Shown in pieces: positions 32,126-41,788 of a DNA stretch of 44,078 nucleotides. Each line of letters begins with the position of its first letter. Positions within the stretch are counted from its first letter, which is position 1. The DNA is from Desulfosarcinaceae bacterium. Lineage in GTDB: Bacteria > Desulfobacterota > Desulfobacteria > Desulfobacterales > Desulfosarcinaceae. The DNA lies in assembly GCA_030066015.1 (NCBI GenBank), contig JASJCL010000055.1, forward strand, positions 1 through 44,078, in the 5' to 3' direction. Position numbers and translations under genes: made by a program. The notes below the pieces were generated by a model that did no database searches, was not told the DNA's origin, and saw nothing but the letters and a program-made list of their open reading frames with translations.

Positions 32126-34558
32126 CTACACCTCACTGGCATGGCGATAGGATTGGGGGGCGGGGGCGGCCCTGGGCAGGAGGCGCTCCAGCAGACCGGT
32201 TAGCTCCTTGAGCGCATAGGGTTTTGGCAATACGGCGGCGAAACCATAGCGTTGGGGATCGGTCATAACCGGATCCTCATTGAATCCGCTGGAGACCACC
32301 GCCGCAACTGTGGGATCCAACCTGCGCAGTTCGCGCAAGGCGTCCTTGCCCCCCATACCGGATTTAACGGTCAGGTCCAGGATCACCAATCCGTAGGCAT
32401 GTCCGGCGTTCATGGCACGCTCATAGGCGGTGATGGCCGCCGCGCCGTCAGCCACCGTCTCCACCTCGTATCCCAAATGTTCCAACATCTGAGCGGTGAG
32501 GAGGCGCAATTGGGCCTCGTCGTCCATCAAGAGGATGCGCTTGGTGGGTGCCGCTGTGCGCCGCTTGCGACTGGGTGCGCTTGGTGCAAAGCCGATGGGC
32601 ATCAACAGGGTGAAGCAGCTCCCCCGGCCCACCGTTGTATCGGCATCGATCCAACCACCATGCTTTCGAACGATCGCATGGGAGAGGGTCAACCCCAATC
32701 CGCGGCCTTTTTTGGCGCCGAGCGGTTTGGTGGTGAAGTAGGGATCAAAAATTTGCGGGTAGACCGAGGCTGGGATGCCGGGGCCTTGGTCGGCGATGCT
32801 CAATTTGAGAAAGCGGCTGCCGTTCCCCGACAGGAGCGCGTCTTCATCAATACCGGACAAGTGGTGGGACGCTGCGGTGATGGTTATCTCCCCACCGTCG
32901 GGCATCGCTTCGACGGCATTGCGAAGAATGTTGCCGATGGCGGTCTCAATCTGCAGCGGGTCGACGATAATGGTTTCCACTTCTGGTGCCACATCGATTC
33001 GCGTTTGCATACGGGAATCCGGTACGTGGTGAGAGATGGCGCGCGTGATGATCGACATGAGGCTGCTGGGCTGCTTGACCGGATCACCGCCTTTGGCGAA
33101 GGCCAGGAGTTGATGGGTCAAATCCCGCGCTCGCAAGGTGGCTTCCCGGGCGGACGTCAGATAGGGGTCCCCGTGGGGCGTGGACCTGGCGGCCGGGGGG
33201 GCGCCGCCGCCTTCGGCCATCATTTCGAGGTTGCCCAGAATGACGGAGAGCAGATTGTTGAAGTCGTGGGCCAGGCCACCGGCCAAAACCCCGACGGCCT
33301 CCAGCTTATAGGCTCTGCGCAGGGCCTCCTCCCGCCGCTGTCGTTCGGTGATATCCCGTGAAACACCGATAAAGTAGCAAAAGGCCCCCTCCCGATCAAA
33401 GACCTTGTTGACCACGACTTCGGTGATGACGGACTGGCCATCTCGGCTGCGATGGGCCATCTCCAGCCGGACCGGCGATTCATCGCGTTGGCCGGCGTCG
33501 AGACGGCTGCGGAATCGTTTCAGCTCCGCCATCGCCTTTGCGTAGGCGTCTGGCAGGAGCACGCTGGAGAGCGGCTGGCCGATCAACTCGTCGGGGGTAT
33601 ATCCGAGGAGACGTTCTACGGCCGGATTGATGTAAATCAAGCGTGCATCGGCATCCATGGTCCAGATGGTATCGTCGCTGTTTTCGGCCAGCAGACGAAA
33701 CTGCCGTTCGGAGGCCTCCAAATCGCGCCGTGCGATCATATCCCGGGTAATATTGCGGGAGAACTCAATCAGCCGTGTGACCCGACCGCTGGTATCCTTC
33801 AAGGGAATGCCCACATTGTGCCACCAGACACCGCGCGGGTGATCGTTCGTGGCCGGACGACGGTTGATACGGCTGACCATTTCTCCGGCGTGCAGGGCTT
33901 CCTGGAGGACACAGTCGTCACAGGGTGCGTTTCCGCCGGTGGGGCCAAAAACGGTAAAACATGGTTTGCCGACGGCGTGGGGATTCACCGCCAGGGCCGC
34001 CCGATTGGCCCAGATGGTATTGTGATCGGTGTCGGTTTCGATGATCATATCGGGCAAGGCGTCCAGGATGGTGCGCAAGCGCTTCTCACTGGCGGCCAAT
34101 TGTTCCCGCATGCGAACTTGCTCGGTGATGTCATCGGCGATGTGGATCACCTTTTTCAATTCACCGCTGTCGTCAAACACGGGGGTGCAGGAAACCCACA
34201 TATGACGATCGATACTCTCCACGTACATGGTACCGGTGGCGTATCGCCCGGTTTCCAAGACGGCCGTCAGCGGGCATCCCTCCGGCGGCGTGTCTCGGCA
34301 ATGCATCACGGTATGGCAGGCGTGTCCGCGCAGGGACTCTGCGGTGGTGCCCAGCAATCTGGCCGCGGCGCGATTGATATCGAGAAAACGATGCTGGGAA
34401 TCGAGGATGAAGACGACCGCACCGATGGCGTTGAAGAGGTTGGCATGCAGTGCCCGATCTGCCTCTAAACGCCGGATCTCCGCCTGCTGACGGCGAATTC
34501 GAGCCTCCGCCAACTGTAAGCGCAGCTGCAGGCCCTGATTTTCCGTGACCGTGGACAT
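32126..34558 (-). CDS. Soluble hybrid histidine kinase (3 PAS-HisKA-HATPase-REC)
   Basis: 810 residues without membrane segments. Three PAS domains cover about residues 35-160, 160-285 and 290-415; the first has CHTVMHCRDTPPEGC and the second CFTVFGPTGGNAPCDDC, a cysteine pattern seen in many PAS domains of this lineage. The kinase core has His431 in GGLAHDFNNLLS, DQGPGIP, FDPYFTTKP and GRGLGLTLS. The C-terminal receiver has Asp728 in VILDLTVKSG and the paired acidic residues in LLMDDEAQ. Asp-Leu-Thr-Val replaces the usual Asp-x-x-Met/Pro, a mild oddity. It lies between the aap operon and the aminotransferase. Its own promoter is well defined at 34743. Confidence 0.93.
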   Translation of the reverse strand: MSTVTENQGLQLRLQLAEARIRRQQAEIRRLEADRALHANLFNAIGAVVFILDSQHRFLDINRAAARLLGTTAESLRGHACHTVMHCRDTPPEGCPLTAVLETGRYATGTMYVESIDRHMWVSCTPVFDDSGELKKVIHIADDITEQVRMREQLAASEKRLRTILDALPDMIIETDTDHNTIWANRAALAVNPHAVGKPCFTVFGPTGGNAPCDDCVLQEALHAGEMVSRINRRPATNDHPRGVWWHNVGIPLKDTSGRVTRLIEFSRNITRDMIARRDLEASERQFRLLAENSDDTIWTMDADARLIYINPAVERLLGYTPDELIGQPLSSVLLPDAYAKAMAELKRFRSRLDAGQRDESPVRLEMAHRSRDGQSVITEVVVNKVFDREGAFCYFIGVSRDITERQRREEALRRAYKLEAVGVLAGGLAHDFNNLLSVILGNLEMMAEGGGAPPAARSTPHGDPYLTSAREATLRARDLTHQLLAFAKGGDPVKQPSSLMSIITRAISHHVPDSRMQTRIDVAPEVETIIVDPLQIETAIGNILRNAVEAMPDGGEITITAASHHLSGIDEDALLSGNGSRFLKLSIADQGPGIPASVYPQIFDPYFTTKPLGAKKGRGLGLTLSHAIVRKHGGWIDADTTVGRGSCFTLLMPIGFAPSAPSRKRRTAAPTKRILLMDDEAQLRLLTAQMLEHLGYEVETVADGAAAITAYERAMNAGHAYGLVILDLTVKSGMGGKDALRELRRLDPTVAAVVSSGFNEDPVMTDPQRYGFAAVLPKPYALKELTGLLERLLPRAAPAPQSYRHASEV

Positions 34559-34742
34559 AAATTGGCGATCCTCTCCGCGGGGGAATTGGGACGGGTGCCG
34601 AATGCAGCCAGAATCCTTGGCTTGAAGGAGGGGTGACCTGTCACGGCGGGGAGAGGAGAGGTGTCAGCGAACCCAGCGGGAAGGTGGAACAGATTTAACG
34701 GGTCAGGTCGTCCTCCGGTATGCCTCGTTTCTCATTGAGGTG

Positions 34743-34772
34743 ATTATGCGTCAGCCCGCTTTGGCGTGTCAA
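34743..34772 (-). promoter_or_regulatory. Strong sigma-70 promoter of the hybrid kinase gene
   Basis: On the - strand a perfect TTGACA (34767-34772), an 18-base spacer and CATAAT (34743-34748, five of six). It is the best sigma-70 match in the window. Transcription would give a leader of about 175 bases. Confidence 0.7.
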
Positions 34773-34932
34773 GCAAGCCGCGCTAGCGGTCTACGGGAGC
34801 AGCCCATCACGACGGTGGTCGCCCCATACCGGCTAGGCCGTGTAATTTGAATATAACCATATGATATTAAATTAAATATCGATCAGACAACTCGCTGGGC
34901 TCGATATTCGTCTCCACCTGGTGGGGGTCAAG

Positions 34933-34948
34933 TGGTGAATATTCACCA
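34933..34948. repeat. 16-base perfect palindrome
   Basis: TGGTGAAT followed by ATTCACCA, about 160 bases upstream of the hybrid kinase promoter and 77 bases after the aapP stop. An operator is possible; no terminator U-run follows. Confidence 0.5.
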
Positions 34949-35024
34949 TTTCAGCGCACTCCAGGCAGGCAGCGCGTTGGGTTGACGACGAAGGAATCGG
35001 ATAGGACAGGGGCAGGCGATCGGA

Positions 35025-35813
35025 TCAATGAAGAATCTGGCTGAGAAACAGCTGGGTGCGCTCATGCTCGGGGTTCTCAAAGAAGGCCTTGGGCACGTTC
35101 TCTTCCAGAATCTGACCATAGTCCATGAAGAGCACCCGATGGGCAACGCTTTTGGCAAAGCCCATTTCATGGGTGACCACCAGCATGGTCATCCCCTCCT
35201 CGGCGAGGCTGATCATCACGTCGAGGACCTCCTTGACCATCTCTGGATCCAGAGCCGAGGTGGGTTCGTCAAAGAGCATGACGTTGGGCTTCATGCACAG
35301 GCTGCGGGCGATGGCCACGCGCTGTTGCTGACCGCCGGACAATTGGCCTGGGTATTTCTTGGCCTGTTCGGCGATGTGAACCTTCTCGAGGTAGTACATG
35401 GCCGTCTCTTCGGCCTCTTTCTTGGGGGTTTTGCGCACCCAGATGGGCCCCAGCGTGAGATTGTCGACAATGGTCAAATGGGGGAAGAGATTGAAATGCT
35501 GGAATACCATGCCCACTTCGGCGCGGATACGCTCAATGTTCTTCAAGTCGTTGGTCAACTCGATACCGTCAACGATGATCTTGCCGCGCTGGTGCTCCTC
35601 CAGGCGGTTGATGCAGCGGATCATGGTGGATTTGCCCGAACCCGACGGGCCACAGATGACGATGCGTTCACCGCGCGTTACGCGCAGGTTGATATCCTTG
35701 AGGACGTGAAATTCACCGAACCATTTGTGCATGGCGATGATCTCGATGATGGGGTCGTCATCTTGCTGCGGTTTTTCGGAAATTGGCTGGGTCACGGGTT
35801 CTGAGGTTGTCAT
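35025..35813 (-). CDS. aapP: Amino-acid ABC transporter ATP-binding protein (AapP/GlnQ type)
   Basis: ATPase of a polar amino-acid importer. In the 262-residue product Walker A is GPSGSGKST, the Q-loop is [12 protein letters not shown], the signature is LSGGQQQR, Walker B is [12 protein letters not shown] and the H-loop is VVTHEMGF. The sequence [20 protein letters not shown] is typical of the GlnQ/AapP group. The ATG at 35813 gives a short acidic tail before the domain and has GGAAG upstream; a longer frame exists to 35861 but lacks a ribosome binding site. Last gene of the aapJQMP operon, 61 bases after aapM. Confidence 0.95.
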   Translation of the reverse strand: MTTSEPVTQPISEKPQQDDDPIIEIIAMHKWFGEFHVLKDINLRVTRGERIVICGPSGSGKSTMIRCINRLEEHQRGKIIVDGIELTNDLKNIERIRAEVGMVFQHFNLFPHLTIVDNLTLGPIWVRKTPKKEAEETAMYYLEKVHIAEQAKKYPGQLSGGQQQRVAIARSLCMKPNVMLFDEPTSALDPEMVKEVLDVMISLAEEGMTMLVVTHEMGFAKSVAHRVLFMDYGQILEENVPKAFFENPEHERTQLFLSQILH

Positions 35814-35874
35814 TGGGCTTCCATTCTTGCAGTCTGTTTTTCGTTGCGCCGGCCAGGCCATCGACGGCCGCCCA

Positions 35875-36966
35875 TCAGAGGCTGGTATCCAGCTCCTTCT
35901 CCAGGCGGCGGGAATAATTGGACATGAAGAAACAGCAAACGAAATAGACCACCGCCACGAAGATGTAGGCTTCGGCGGAGAATCCCATCCACTGGGGATC
36001 GGACAGCACCGATTTGGTGGTCTTGAGCAGGTCGAACAAGGCGATGATCACCACCAGGCTGGTATCCTTGAAGGCGGAGATCAAGATGCTGACCGAGGGC
36101 GGAATGACGATCTTTAGCGCCTGGGGCAGGATCACCAGCCGCATGGTCTGCCAATAGTTGAGCCCCATGGATTCGGCCGCCTCGTATTGGCCTCGCGGAA
36201 TGGCCTGCAGCCCGCCGCGGACCACCTCGGCAATATAAGCGGCGGTGAAGAGGATGATGGCCACCTGGGCTCTCAGGATTTTGTTGAGGGTCACCCCTTC
36301 GGGCAGAAAGAGGGGAAACACCACCGAAGACATGAAGAGCAGACTGATGAGGGGCACCCCGCGGATGAGTTCGATATAGATCACACAGAGGGTTTGGACC
36401 ACTCGCATGCGCGATTGGCGCCCGAGGGCCAGGACCACCCCCAGGGGATAGGCGGCGGTGAGGCCAAAGACGCTCAGCAGAAGGGTCAAGGGCAATCCGC
36501 CCCACTGGGTGCTCTCCACGGCCGTGAGACCGAGAAGGCCCCCTTTGAGCAGGATCCCCATGGATATCAAGCCGACGAGCCAGGCCCAGGCCAAGGGTTT
36601 GTTCCAGCGGGACCGGTTTTGGGAGTAGAAGAGCAGGCCCACCAACAGCAGCATGGCCAACAGGGGCCGCCACTGTTCAGGATGGGGGTAGAATCCGAAG
36701 ACAATAAAACGGAGATTGTTGGAGATCACCGACCAGCAGGCCCCATCGGCTCCCCGGCAGGCGTCGCCACTGAGCCAGTGCGCGTCGATAAAGGCCCATT
36801 TGATGAAGGGCGGCAGGGTCTGAAAGAGGAGAATGAGCGTCAGCACGGTGAGGATGGAGTTGAACACCCCATTAAAGAGGTTTGCCCGCATCCATCCCAC
36901 CACGCCGACGCTGGTCGCCGGCGGCTTCAGGTTCTCTGCTGCTGGATCAATCACATGAACGGTCAT
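35875..36966 (-). CDS. aapM: General L-amino acid ABC transporter permease AapM
   Basis: 363 residues with about eight hydrophobic segments. The long N-terminal part with the [26 protein letters not shown] loop is characteristic of AapM. The binding-protein-dependent permease domain is in the second half, with the EAA-type coupling loop near [31 protein letters not shown], which contacts the ATPase. It pairs with AapQ, encoded 54 bases upstream, to form the channel for a broad range of L-amino acids. Confidence 0.93.
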   Translation of the reverse strand: MTVHVIDPAAENLKPPATSVGVVGWMRANLFNGVFNSILTVLTLILLFQTLPPFIKWAFIDAHWLSGDACRGADGACWSVISNNLRFIVFGFYPHPEQWRPLLAMLLLVGLLFYSQNRSRWNKPLAWAWLVGLISMGILLKGGLLGLTAVESTQWGGLPLTLLLSVFGLTAAYPLGVVLALGRQSRMRVVQTLCVIYIELIRGVPLISLLFMSSVVFPLFLPEGVTLNKILRAQVAIILFTAAYIAEVVRGGLQAIPRGQYEAAESMGLNYWQTMRLVILPQALKIVIPPSVSILISAFKDTSLVVIIALFDLLKTTKSVLSDPQWMGFSAEAYIFVAVVYFVCCFFMSNYSRRLEKELDTSL

Positions 36967-37020
36967 AGGCGGCGCTCGTTTTCATTGGATATGGGTACCG
37001 TCGCTGCTGGCCAGATGCCG

Positions 37021-38211
37021 CTATCGCTCAACAAGGGCGATCTTTTTATTGTACCAGTTCATGAAGGCCGATGTGAGCAGGCTGAAACACAAATAGACGA
37101 TCATGATCATGGCCACCCCTTCGATGGCCTGACCGGTCTGGTTGATGGTGGTATTGGCCACCGAAACAAAATCGGGGTAGCCGATGGCCACCGCCAGAGA
37201 GCTGTTCTTGGTCAGATTGAGCATCTGACTGGTCAGCGGTGGGATGATCACCCGCAGCGCCTGTGGCAGCACCACCAGGTTGAGCACCAGCCCCGGCCGC
37301 AAACCGAGGGATTTTGCCGCTTCGGTCTGTCCCTTGCTGACCGACTGGATGCCGGCACGGACAATCTCGGCCACGAAGGCGGCCGTGTAGAGCACGAGGC
37401 CCAGCAGAAGGGCCGCAAACTCAGGACTGATGCCAATCCCGCCCTTGAAATTGAAGCCCGCCAGGTGGGGCACGTCCATCTCTGTGGGGGCGCCCCAGAG
37501 CAGCCAAACCAGCAAAGGCAGCCCCAGCAGCAGCCCCACCCCAGACCAGAACACCGGGAAGCCCTGACCCGTGCGCGCCTGACGTTTGCGGGCCCAACGC
37601 CGCAGCAGCCAGACGAGCCCGACGGCCGCCAACAGCGCCCAGCCCATGAAGTCCCAGGCGGGGTGGCTGGCCGGAACCGCCATCATCAGACCGCGGTTGC
37701 TCAGAAATATCCCAGCGATGGGGTTGAGAGCCTGCCGTGGCGACGGCAGCATTTCGTAGAAAAAAGCGTACCAGAAGAAGAGCTGTAGCAGGACGGGGAT
37801 GTCCTGCAGCACCTCGATGTAGACGGCCGCCATCCGGGACACCAGCCAGTTGGTCGACAAGCGCGCAATCCCCACCAGGGTTCCCAGGAGAACGGTCAGC
37901 ACGATCCCGATGAAGGATACCTTCAGGGTGTTGAGAACGCCAACCCAGAGCGCGCGGGCGTAAGTGTCGGCCGCTGAGTAGGGGACCAGGGATTCGCCAA
38001 TCTCAAAGGAGGCTTCCTTCTCCAGAAAGCCAAAACCGGTGGCGATGGACTGGCGCTCCACATTGGCCAAGGTATTGGAGATGAGGTAGTAGGCGAGGAG
38101 CGCCACCATCAACAACACCCCCGCCTGATAGATGAGGGAACGTTTGGCCGGATCGTTGTAGAAGCGGGAAGCCGATAGATCGGTATCGGGTGGGGATGCG
38201 GAAGCAGCCAT
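37021..38211 (-). CDS. aapQ: General L-amino acid ABC transporter permease AapQ
   Basis: 396 residues. The N terminus FYNDPAKRSLIYQAGVLLMVALLAYYLISNTLANVERQSIATGFGFLEKEASFEIGE is described here by its ends; the NVERQSIATGFGFL motif is a hallmark of AapQ/BztB proteins. The permease core ends with the coupling loop around GQTEAAKSLGLRPGLVLNLVVLPQALRVIIPPLTSQ. About eight hydrophobic segments are visible. A 137-base gap with a strong hairpin separates it from aapJ. Confidence 0.94.
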   Translation of the reverse strand: MAASASPPDTDLSASRFYNDPAKRSLIYQAGVLLMVALLAYYLISNTLANVERQSIATGFGFLEKEASFEIGESLVPYSAADTYARALWVGVLNTLKVSFIGIVLTVLLGTLVGIARLSTNWLVSRMAAVYIEVLQDIPVLLQLFFWYAFFYEMLPSPRQALNPIAGIFLSNRGLMMAVPASHPAWDFMGWALLAAVGLVWLLRRWARKRQARTGQGFPVFWSGVGLLLGLPLLVWLLWGAPTEMDVPHLAGFNFKGGIGISPEFAALLLGLVLYTAAFVAEIVRAGIQSVSKGQTEAAKSLGLRPGLVLNLVVLPQALRVIIPPLTSQMLNLTKNSSLAVAIGYPDFVSVANTTINQTGQAIEGVAMIMIVYLCFSLLTSAFMNWYNKKIALVER

Positions 38212-38281
38212 GGTCAGCAGTGATCCTTCCAGAATATGGCGGCGATAAAGCAGGGTGATGTCGATGTCGAGCGCAATGAAG

Positions 38282-38324
38282 GCACAGGGCGGGCCACGAC
38301 CGACGGCCGGGACGCGCCCTGTGC
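38282..38324 (-). repeat. 10-bp perfect stem-loop between aapJ and aapQ
   Basis: Arm GCACAGGGCG (38282-38291) and its exact complement (38315-38324); the 23-base loop can form a further GGCC pairing. It sits 25 bases after the aapJ stop with no U-run, matching the usual place of hairpins that leave more binding-protein mRNA than permease mRNA. Confidence 0.65.
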
Positions 38325-38348
38325 GAAGGGCTCAGATTCGGATTGCGT

Positions 38349-39368
38349 TTACTTAAAAGGTGGCGAATACATCAGCCCGCCATCGGTCCAGAGTGCATTG
38401 AGCCCGCGCTCGATACCGAGAGGGGTGTTTTTGCCCACGTTGCGCTCGAAGATTTCCCCGTAGTTCCCCACCTGCTTGATGATGTTGTAAGCAAATTTCT
38501 CATCCAGACCGAGGGCTTTGCCGTTGCCCGGACTCACGCCGAGAAAGCGCTGAACCTTGGGGTCTTTGCTCTTGAGCATCTCGTCCACGTTCTGGCTGGT
38601 GATGCCCAGTTCTTCTGCATTGATGAGGGCCAGCACGGTCATATTGACCACGTCGTACCATTGATCGTCGCCATGCCGCACGGCGGGGGCCAATGGCTCC
38701 TTGCTGATGATCTCTGGCAGAATGATGTAATCGTCGGGATTGGGCGCCACGGCACGGGTACCGGCCAGCTGGGAGGCATCCGAGGTGAGGCAGTCGCATC
38801 GGCCAGCGAAAAAGGCCTTGGCCAGTTCGGCCGTGTTCTCAATGACCACCGGTTTCATTTTGAGCCCATTGGAGCGGAAATAGTCGGCCACGTTGAGCTC
38901 GGTGGTGGTTCCGGGCAGTACGCATACAGCGGCGCCGTCGAGTTCCTTGGCACTTTTAACGCCCAGGCTTTTTGGAATCAGAAAACCCTGCCCGTCATAA
39001 TAATTGGGCTGGGCGAAATTGAGTCCCAAGGCGGTCTCCCGCCCAAGGGTGCGAGTGGCGTTGCGGCAAAGGACGTCAATCTCACCCGATTGAAGGGCGG
39101 TAAAGCGGGTGACCGCGGTCAAAGGAATGAATTTCACCTTGCTGGGATCGCCGAATATGGCCGTTGCAATGGCACGCCCGGTATCGACATCGAGTCCTTT
39201 CCAGACCCCTTTGGCATCCGGTTTGCCAAATCCGAAGAGATCACCGTTGACACCGACCTGGACAAAGCCTTTGGCCCGGACATCATCCAGCGTTCCGGCC
39301 CAGAGGGTACCCGTCAGGCCCAACACCAGCGCACACACCAACAATGCAATAAGTTTCCGTAGCAGCAT
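38349..39368 (-). CDS. aapJ: General L-amino acid ABC transporter binding protein AapJ
   Basis: A 339-residue periplasmic binding protein. The signal peptide is about residues 1-24 (KLIALLVCALVLGLTGTLWA). The mature part has TLDDVRAKGFVQVGVNGDLFGFG, KGLDVDTGRAIATAIFG, VKFIPLTAVTRFTALQSGEIDVLCRNATRT and YYDGQGFLIPKSLGVKSAKEL, all typical of AapJ rather than narrower family 3 proteins. GGAGGAGG lies just upstream of the ATG. First gene of aapJQMP; the products together import L-amino acids. Confidence 0.95.
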   Translation of the reverse strand: MLLRKLIALLVCALVLGLTGTLWAGTLDDVRAKGFVQVGVNGDLFGFGKPDAKGVWKGLDVDTGRAIATAIFGDPSKVKFIPLTAVTRFTALQSGEIDVLCRNATRTLGRETALGLNFAQPNYYDGQGFLIPKSLGVKSAKELDGAAVCVLPGTTTELNVADYFRSNGLKMKPVVIENTAELAKAFFAGRCDCLTSDASQLAGTRAVAPNPDDYIILPEIISKEPLAPAVRHGDDQWYDVVNMTVLALINAEELGITSQNVDEMLKSKDPKVQRFLGVSPGNGKALGLDEKFAYNIIKQVGNYGEIFERNVGKNTPLGIERGLNALWTDGGLMYSPPFK

Positions 39369-39733
39369 CTGAATACTCCTCCTCCATGTTCAATTCGTTG
39401 CAAGGTTCTACATCGCAGACCCACACGGTCTCCGACGGTCATGCCAGCGTTTAGGATTGGGGAAGAAACAGAGAATGCAAAACCGTCAAAAAATAACACG
39501 GAAACCTTTAAAAATGCAAGCTTCGCGCTGATTCTCGGCGCTCAGCAGCACGGTGGCGCCAGCCAACGCTTGACAGCTGAAAGGGTCAACCGGTAGAGAT
39601 CAGCAGCACCGCATCTATCGTCAGAGGGAGTTGACTTTTGCGGCGACCGTCGGGCAATGATCGAAGGGCAGCCGGACAATACACCCAATTTCACAACACC
39701 AACCATTTGGAATCGACGCAAGGAGAGAACCGA
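39369..39733. other. 365-base divergent region between aapJ and the lipoprotein gene
   Basis: No gene is supported. The half next to aapJ is AT-rich (39480-39520) and carries a weak sigma-54-like element on the - strand at 39515-39530. The half next to the lipoprotein gene contains TTGACA at 39570-39575 with TAGAGA 18 bases on, a weak + strand promoter candidate. No palindrome longer than 10 bases was noticed. Confidence 0.4.
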
Positions 39734-40339
39734 ATGAAATGTTTCAGCCACCATCTTGCCATGATCGCCCTGGTCTGCATCCTGGCCGGCTGCGGCGGGC
39801 GGTCCTACGTGAATGTGGCCTATCAATTGCCGGAAGCCTATAAGGGCTTTCCCGATCAGCCAGTCTACCTCGAGGTGACCGATGCGCGCACGGATGCGGA
39901 TATGTTCACGCCCGATGCCAAAGCGGCATTCCGGCACTTCGGCGGGCTCTTCTCGCTGGAGATTATCGGCGTCAACGGAGCTTCCGAGGTGGCCGGTGCC
40001 TACGACTTGGCAGGACTCTTCGAAGCTGCGTTAGGGGAGCGGTTGAAACGCCAGGGGGTCACCGTTCTGGATGCACCGCAAGCTGACGCCGATCGGCTGG
40101 CCGTCACCGTGGACAGCTTTCGCATCGACCTGAAACAGCATAAGTGGTTGGCCGAGGTGGGCTACGCCGTGGCCCTGCACAAGCCTTCAGGCACCATTAT
40201 CAAGGAGAAAATCCGGGGCAACGCTGAAAGAGTGAAACTGATGGGCAGGCGCGACATCGAAAAGGTGATCGGTGAGATTTTCAGCGACACGGTGAACCGC
40301 CTGGATCTGAAGCGCCTGCTGGATCCTGCGCGGCGCTAA
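39734..40339 (+). CDS. Putative lipoprotein, YajG-like in layout
   Basis: 201 residues with a lipoprotein signal: hydrophobic HHLAMIALVCILAGC, the lipobox LAGC with Cys20 as lipid site, then GGRSYV. It should be lipidated by Lgt. The mature part has a VYLEVTDARTDADMF strand, a helix LAGLFEAALGERLKRQGVTVLD and a late IEKVIGEIFSDTVNRLD helix, an arrangement like YajG or other small outer-membrane lipoproteins of mixed alpha/beta fold. No function is known to me. The ATG at 39734 has AAGGAGAG upstream. It stands alone, convergent with the response regulator gene. Confidence 0.75.
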   Translation: MKCFSHHLAMIALVCILAGCGGRSYVNVAYQLPEAYKGFPDQPVYLEVTDARTDADMFTPDAKAAFRHFGGLFSLEIIGVNGASEVAGAYDLAGLFEAALGERLKRQGVTVLDAPQADADRLAVTVDSFRIDLKQHKWLAEVGYAVALHKPSGTIIKEKIRGNAERVKLMGRRDIEKVIGEIFSDTVNRLDLKRLLDPARR

Positions 40340-40374
40340 GGACTTACGGTCGCCCAATGGCCGTTCATGCGCGG

Positions 40375-41778
40375 TCAGATCCCTATTTTGTAGGTCTTGA
40401 TTTTGCTCAAGAGGGATGGATGGCTGATCTCCAGCAGCTTGGCCGCCCGGGTTCGGTTGCCACCGGTCTCCACGAGCGCCTTGGTGATCAGGCGGCGCTC
40501 CAGATCCCGCTGGGCCTTCTTGAGGGAGAAACCGATATCCGCCTCCGGCAGACGGGCGTCTCCCTCTGTGTTAAGGAGCTCCGGCGGAAAGCACTCCCTG
40601 CCGAGCAGCTCGCCTTCGCTCAATACCATCGCACGTTCGATCATATTCTCCAATTGGCGAACATTGCCCGGCCAATCGTAGCGCAGGAGGCAGCCCATGG
40701 CTGCCGGTGAGACACCGCGCACGGCGGTTCCCAGAGAGGTGTTGAACTTCTCGATGAAATGGGCGGCCAGCAGGGGGATATCCTCGCTGCGTCGGCGCAG
40801 GGGCGGCATCTCAATGGGCATCACGTTCAGACGATAGTACAGATCTTCGCGAAATCGTCCCTCAGCCATCTCGGCCGGCAGATCTTTGGAGGTGGCGGCG
40901 ATCACCCGAACATCGATGGCCGTGGTGGTGGTGGATCCGACCGGACGGATCTCCGCCTCCTGGAGCACCCGCAGCAGTTTGACCTGCAGGGCCACCGGCA
41001 GTTCGCCGATCTCGTCGAGAAAGAGGGTGCCCCCTTCGGCCTCCATGAAGAGCCCGGGTTTGTTGCGATCCGCCCCGGTGAAGGCGCCCTTGAGATGGCC
41101 GAAGAGCTCGCTCTCCATGAGCTGCTCGGGGATGCCGCCGCAGTTGACGGCAACCAGGGGCTTGGCGCTACGGTCGCCGGCGTCATGAATCGCCCGGGCA
41201 ACCAGCTCCTTGCCCGTGCCGCTTTCCCCCGTAATCAACACGGTCGTGTCGAACTTGGCCACCTTGGTGGCCAACCCGCCGACGAGCTGCATCGCTTTGC
41301 TTTTGGCGACGACTTCGCCAAACAGATAGCGGGATGCCATCCCTTCGATGCGGGCCCGCAAACGGGTATTTTCTGCTCGCAGCCGCTCACGCTCCTCCGC
41401 CTTGCGGATGGTCAACCGGATCTCGTCGTTCTTGAATGGTTTGGAGATGAAATCGTAGGCACCGAGCTTCATCGCCTCGATGGCCAGATCGATGGTGCCG
41501 TAAGCCGACATCATAATCACGGTGCTGCCGGTCAGATACGCCTCGGCTTCCTGAAGGAAAGCGATACCGTTCATGCGGGGCATCTTAACATCGCATAGGA
41601 TCACGGCAAACTGCTGCGCCGCCACCTTTTGCAGAGCGTCCCGGCCGTCCTCCGCCGTCACCACCTCATAGCCAAAGGTGCCCAACATGGCCGCGAGCAT
41701 GTGGCGCATGTTGGCCTCGTCATCGACCACCAAGACATGCGGCTTGGTGGGCTGTCCCTTTGTGGCGTCCGCCGTCAC
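40375..41778 (-). CDS. Sigma-54-dependent response regulator, NtrC family
   Basis: About 467 residues. The receiver domain has the DDE pair and phosphoacceptor Asp63 in ILCDVKMPRMNG. The AAA+ domain has Walker A GESGTGKE, the sigma-54-contacting GAFTGA loop, LFLDEIGELP and the arginine-rich MPPLRRRSEDIP. The C-terminal Fis-type HTH is GNRTRAAKLLEISHPSLLSK. A GTG at 41778 with AAAGGG upstream, 10 bases after the kinase stop, is preferred over the ATG at 41820, which would overlap the kinase by 32 bases; the choice is not certain. It should activate sigma-54 promoters when phosphorylated by the kinase encoded just upstream. Confidence 0.93.
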   Translation of the reverse strand: MTADATKGQPTKPHVLVVDDEANMRHMLAAMLGTFGYEVVTAEDGRDALQKVAAQQFAVILCDVKMPRMNGIAFLQEAEAYLTGSTVIMMSAYGTIDLAIEAMKLGAYDFISKPFKNDEIRLTIRKAEERERLRAENTRLRARIEGMASRYLFGEVVAKSKAMQLVGGLATKVAKFDTTVLITGESGTGKELVARAIHDAGDRSAKPLVAVNCGGIPEQLMESELFGHLKGAFTGADRNKPGLFMEAEGGTLFLDEIGELPVALQVKLLRVLQEAEIRPVGSTTTTAIDVRVIAATSKDLPAEMAEGRFREDLYYRLNVMPIEMPPLRRRSEDIPLLAAHFIEKFNTSLGTAVRGVSPAAMGCLLRYDWPGNVRQLENMIERAMVLSEGELLGRECFPPELLNTEGDARLPEADIGFSLKKAQRDLERRLITKALVETGGNRTRAAKLLEISHPSLLSKIKTYKIGI

Positions 41779-41788
41779 GTCAGCCCTT

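Larger units (their letters stand above)
34559..35024. other. 466-base gap holding a promoter and palindromes
   Basis: No gene is supported. From the kinase outward it contains a long leader, the strong - strand promoter at 34743-34772, an AT-rich stretch at about 34848-34880, and two nearby dyads: CCACC-T-GGTGG at 34914-34924 and the perfect TGGTGAAT/ATTCACCA at 34933-34948. The end of the aap operon falls just beyond, and no GC-rich terminator with a U-run was found for it. Confidence 0.5.

Noticed and set aside
36187-37788. Long open frame (533 codons) on the + strand opposite aapM and aapQ
   Set aside because: Antisense shadow rich in His, Gln and Gly; both permeases on the other strand are clear family members.
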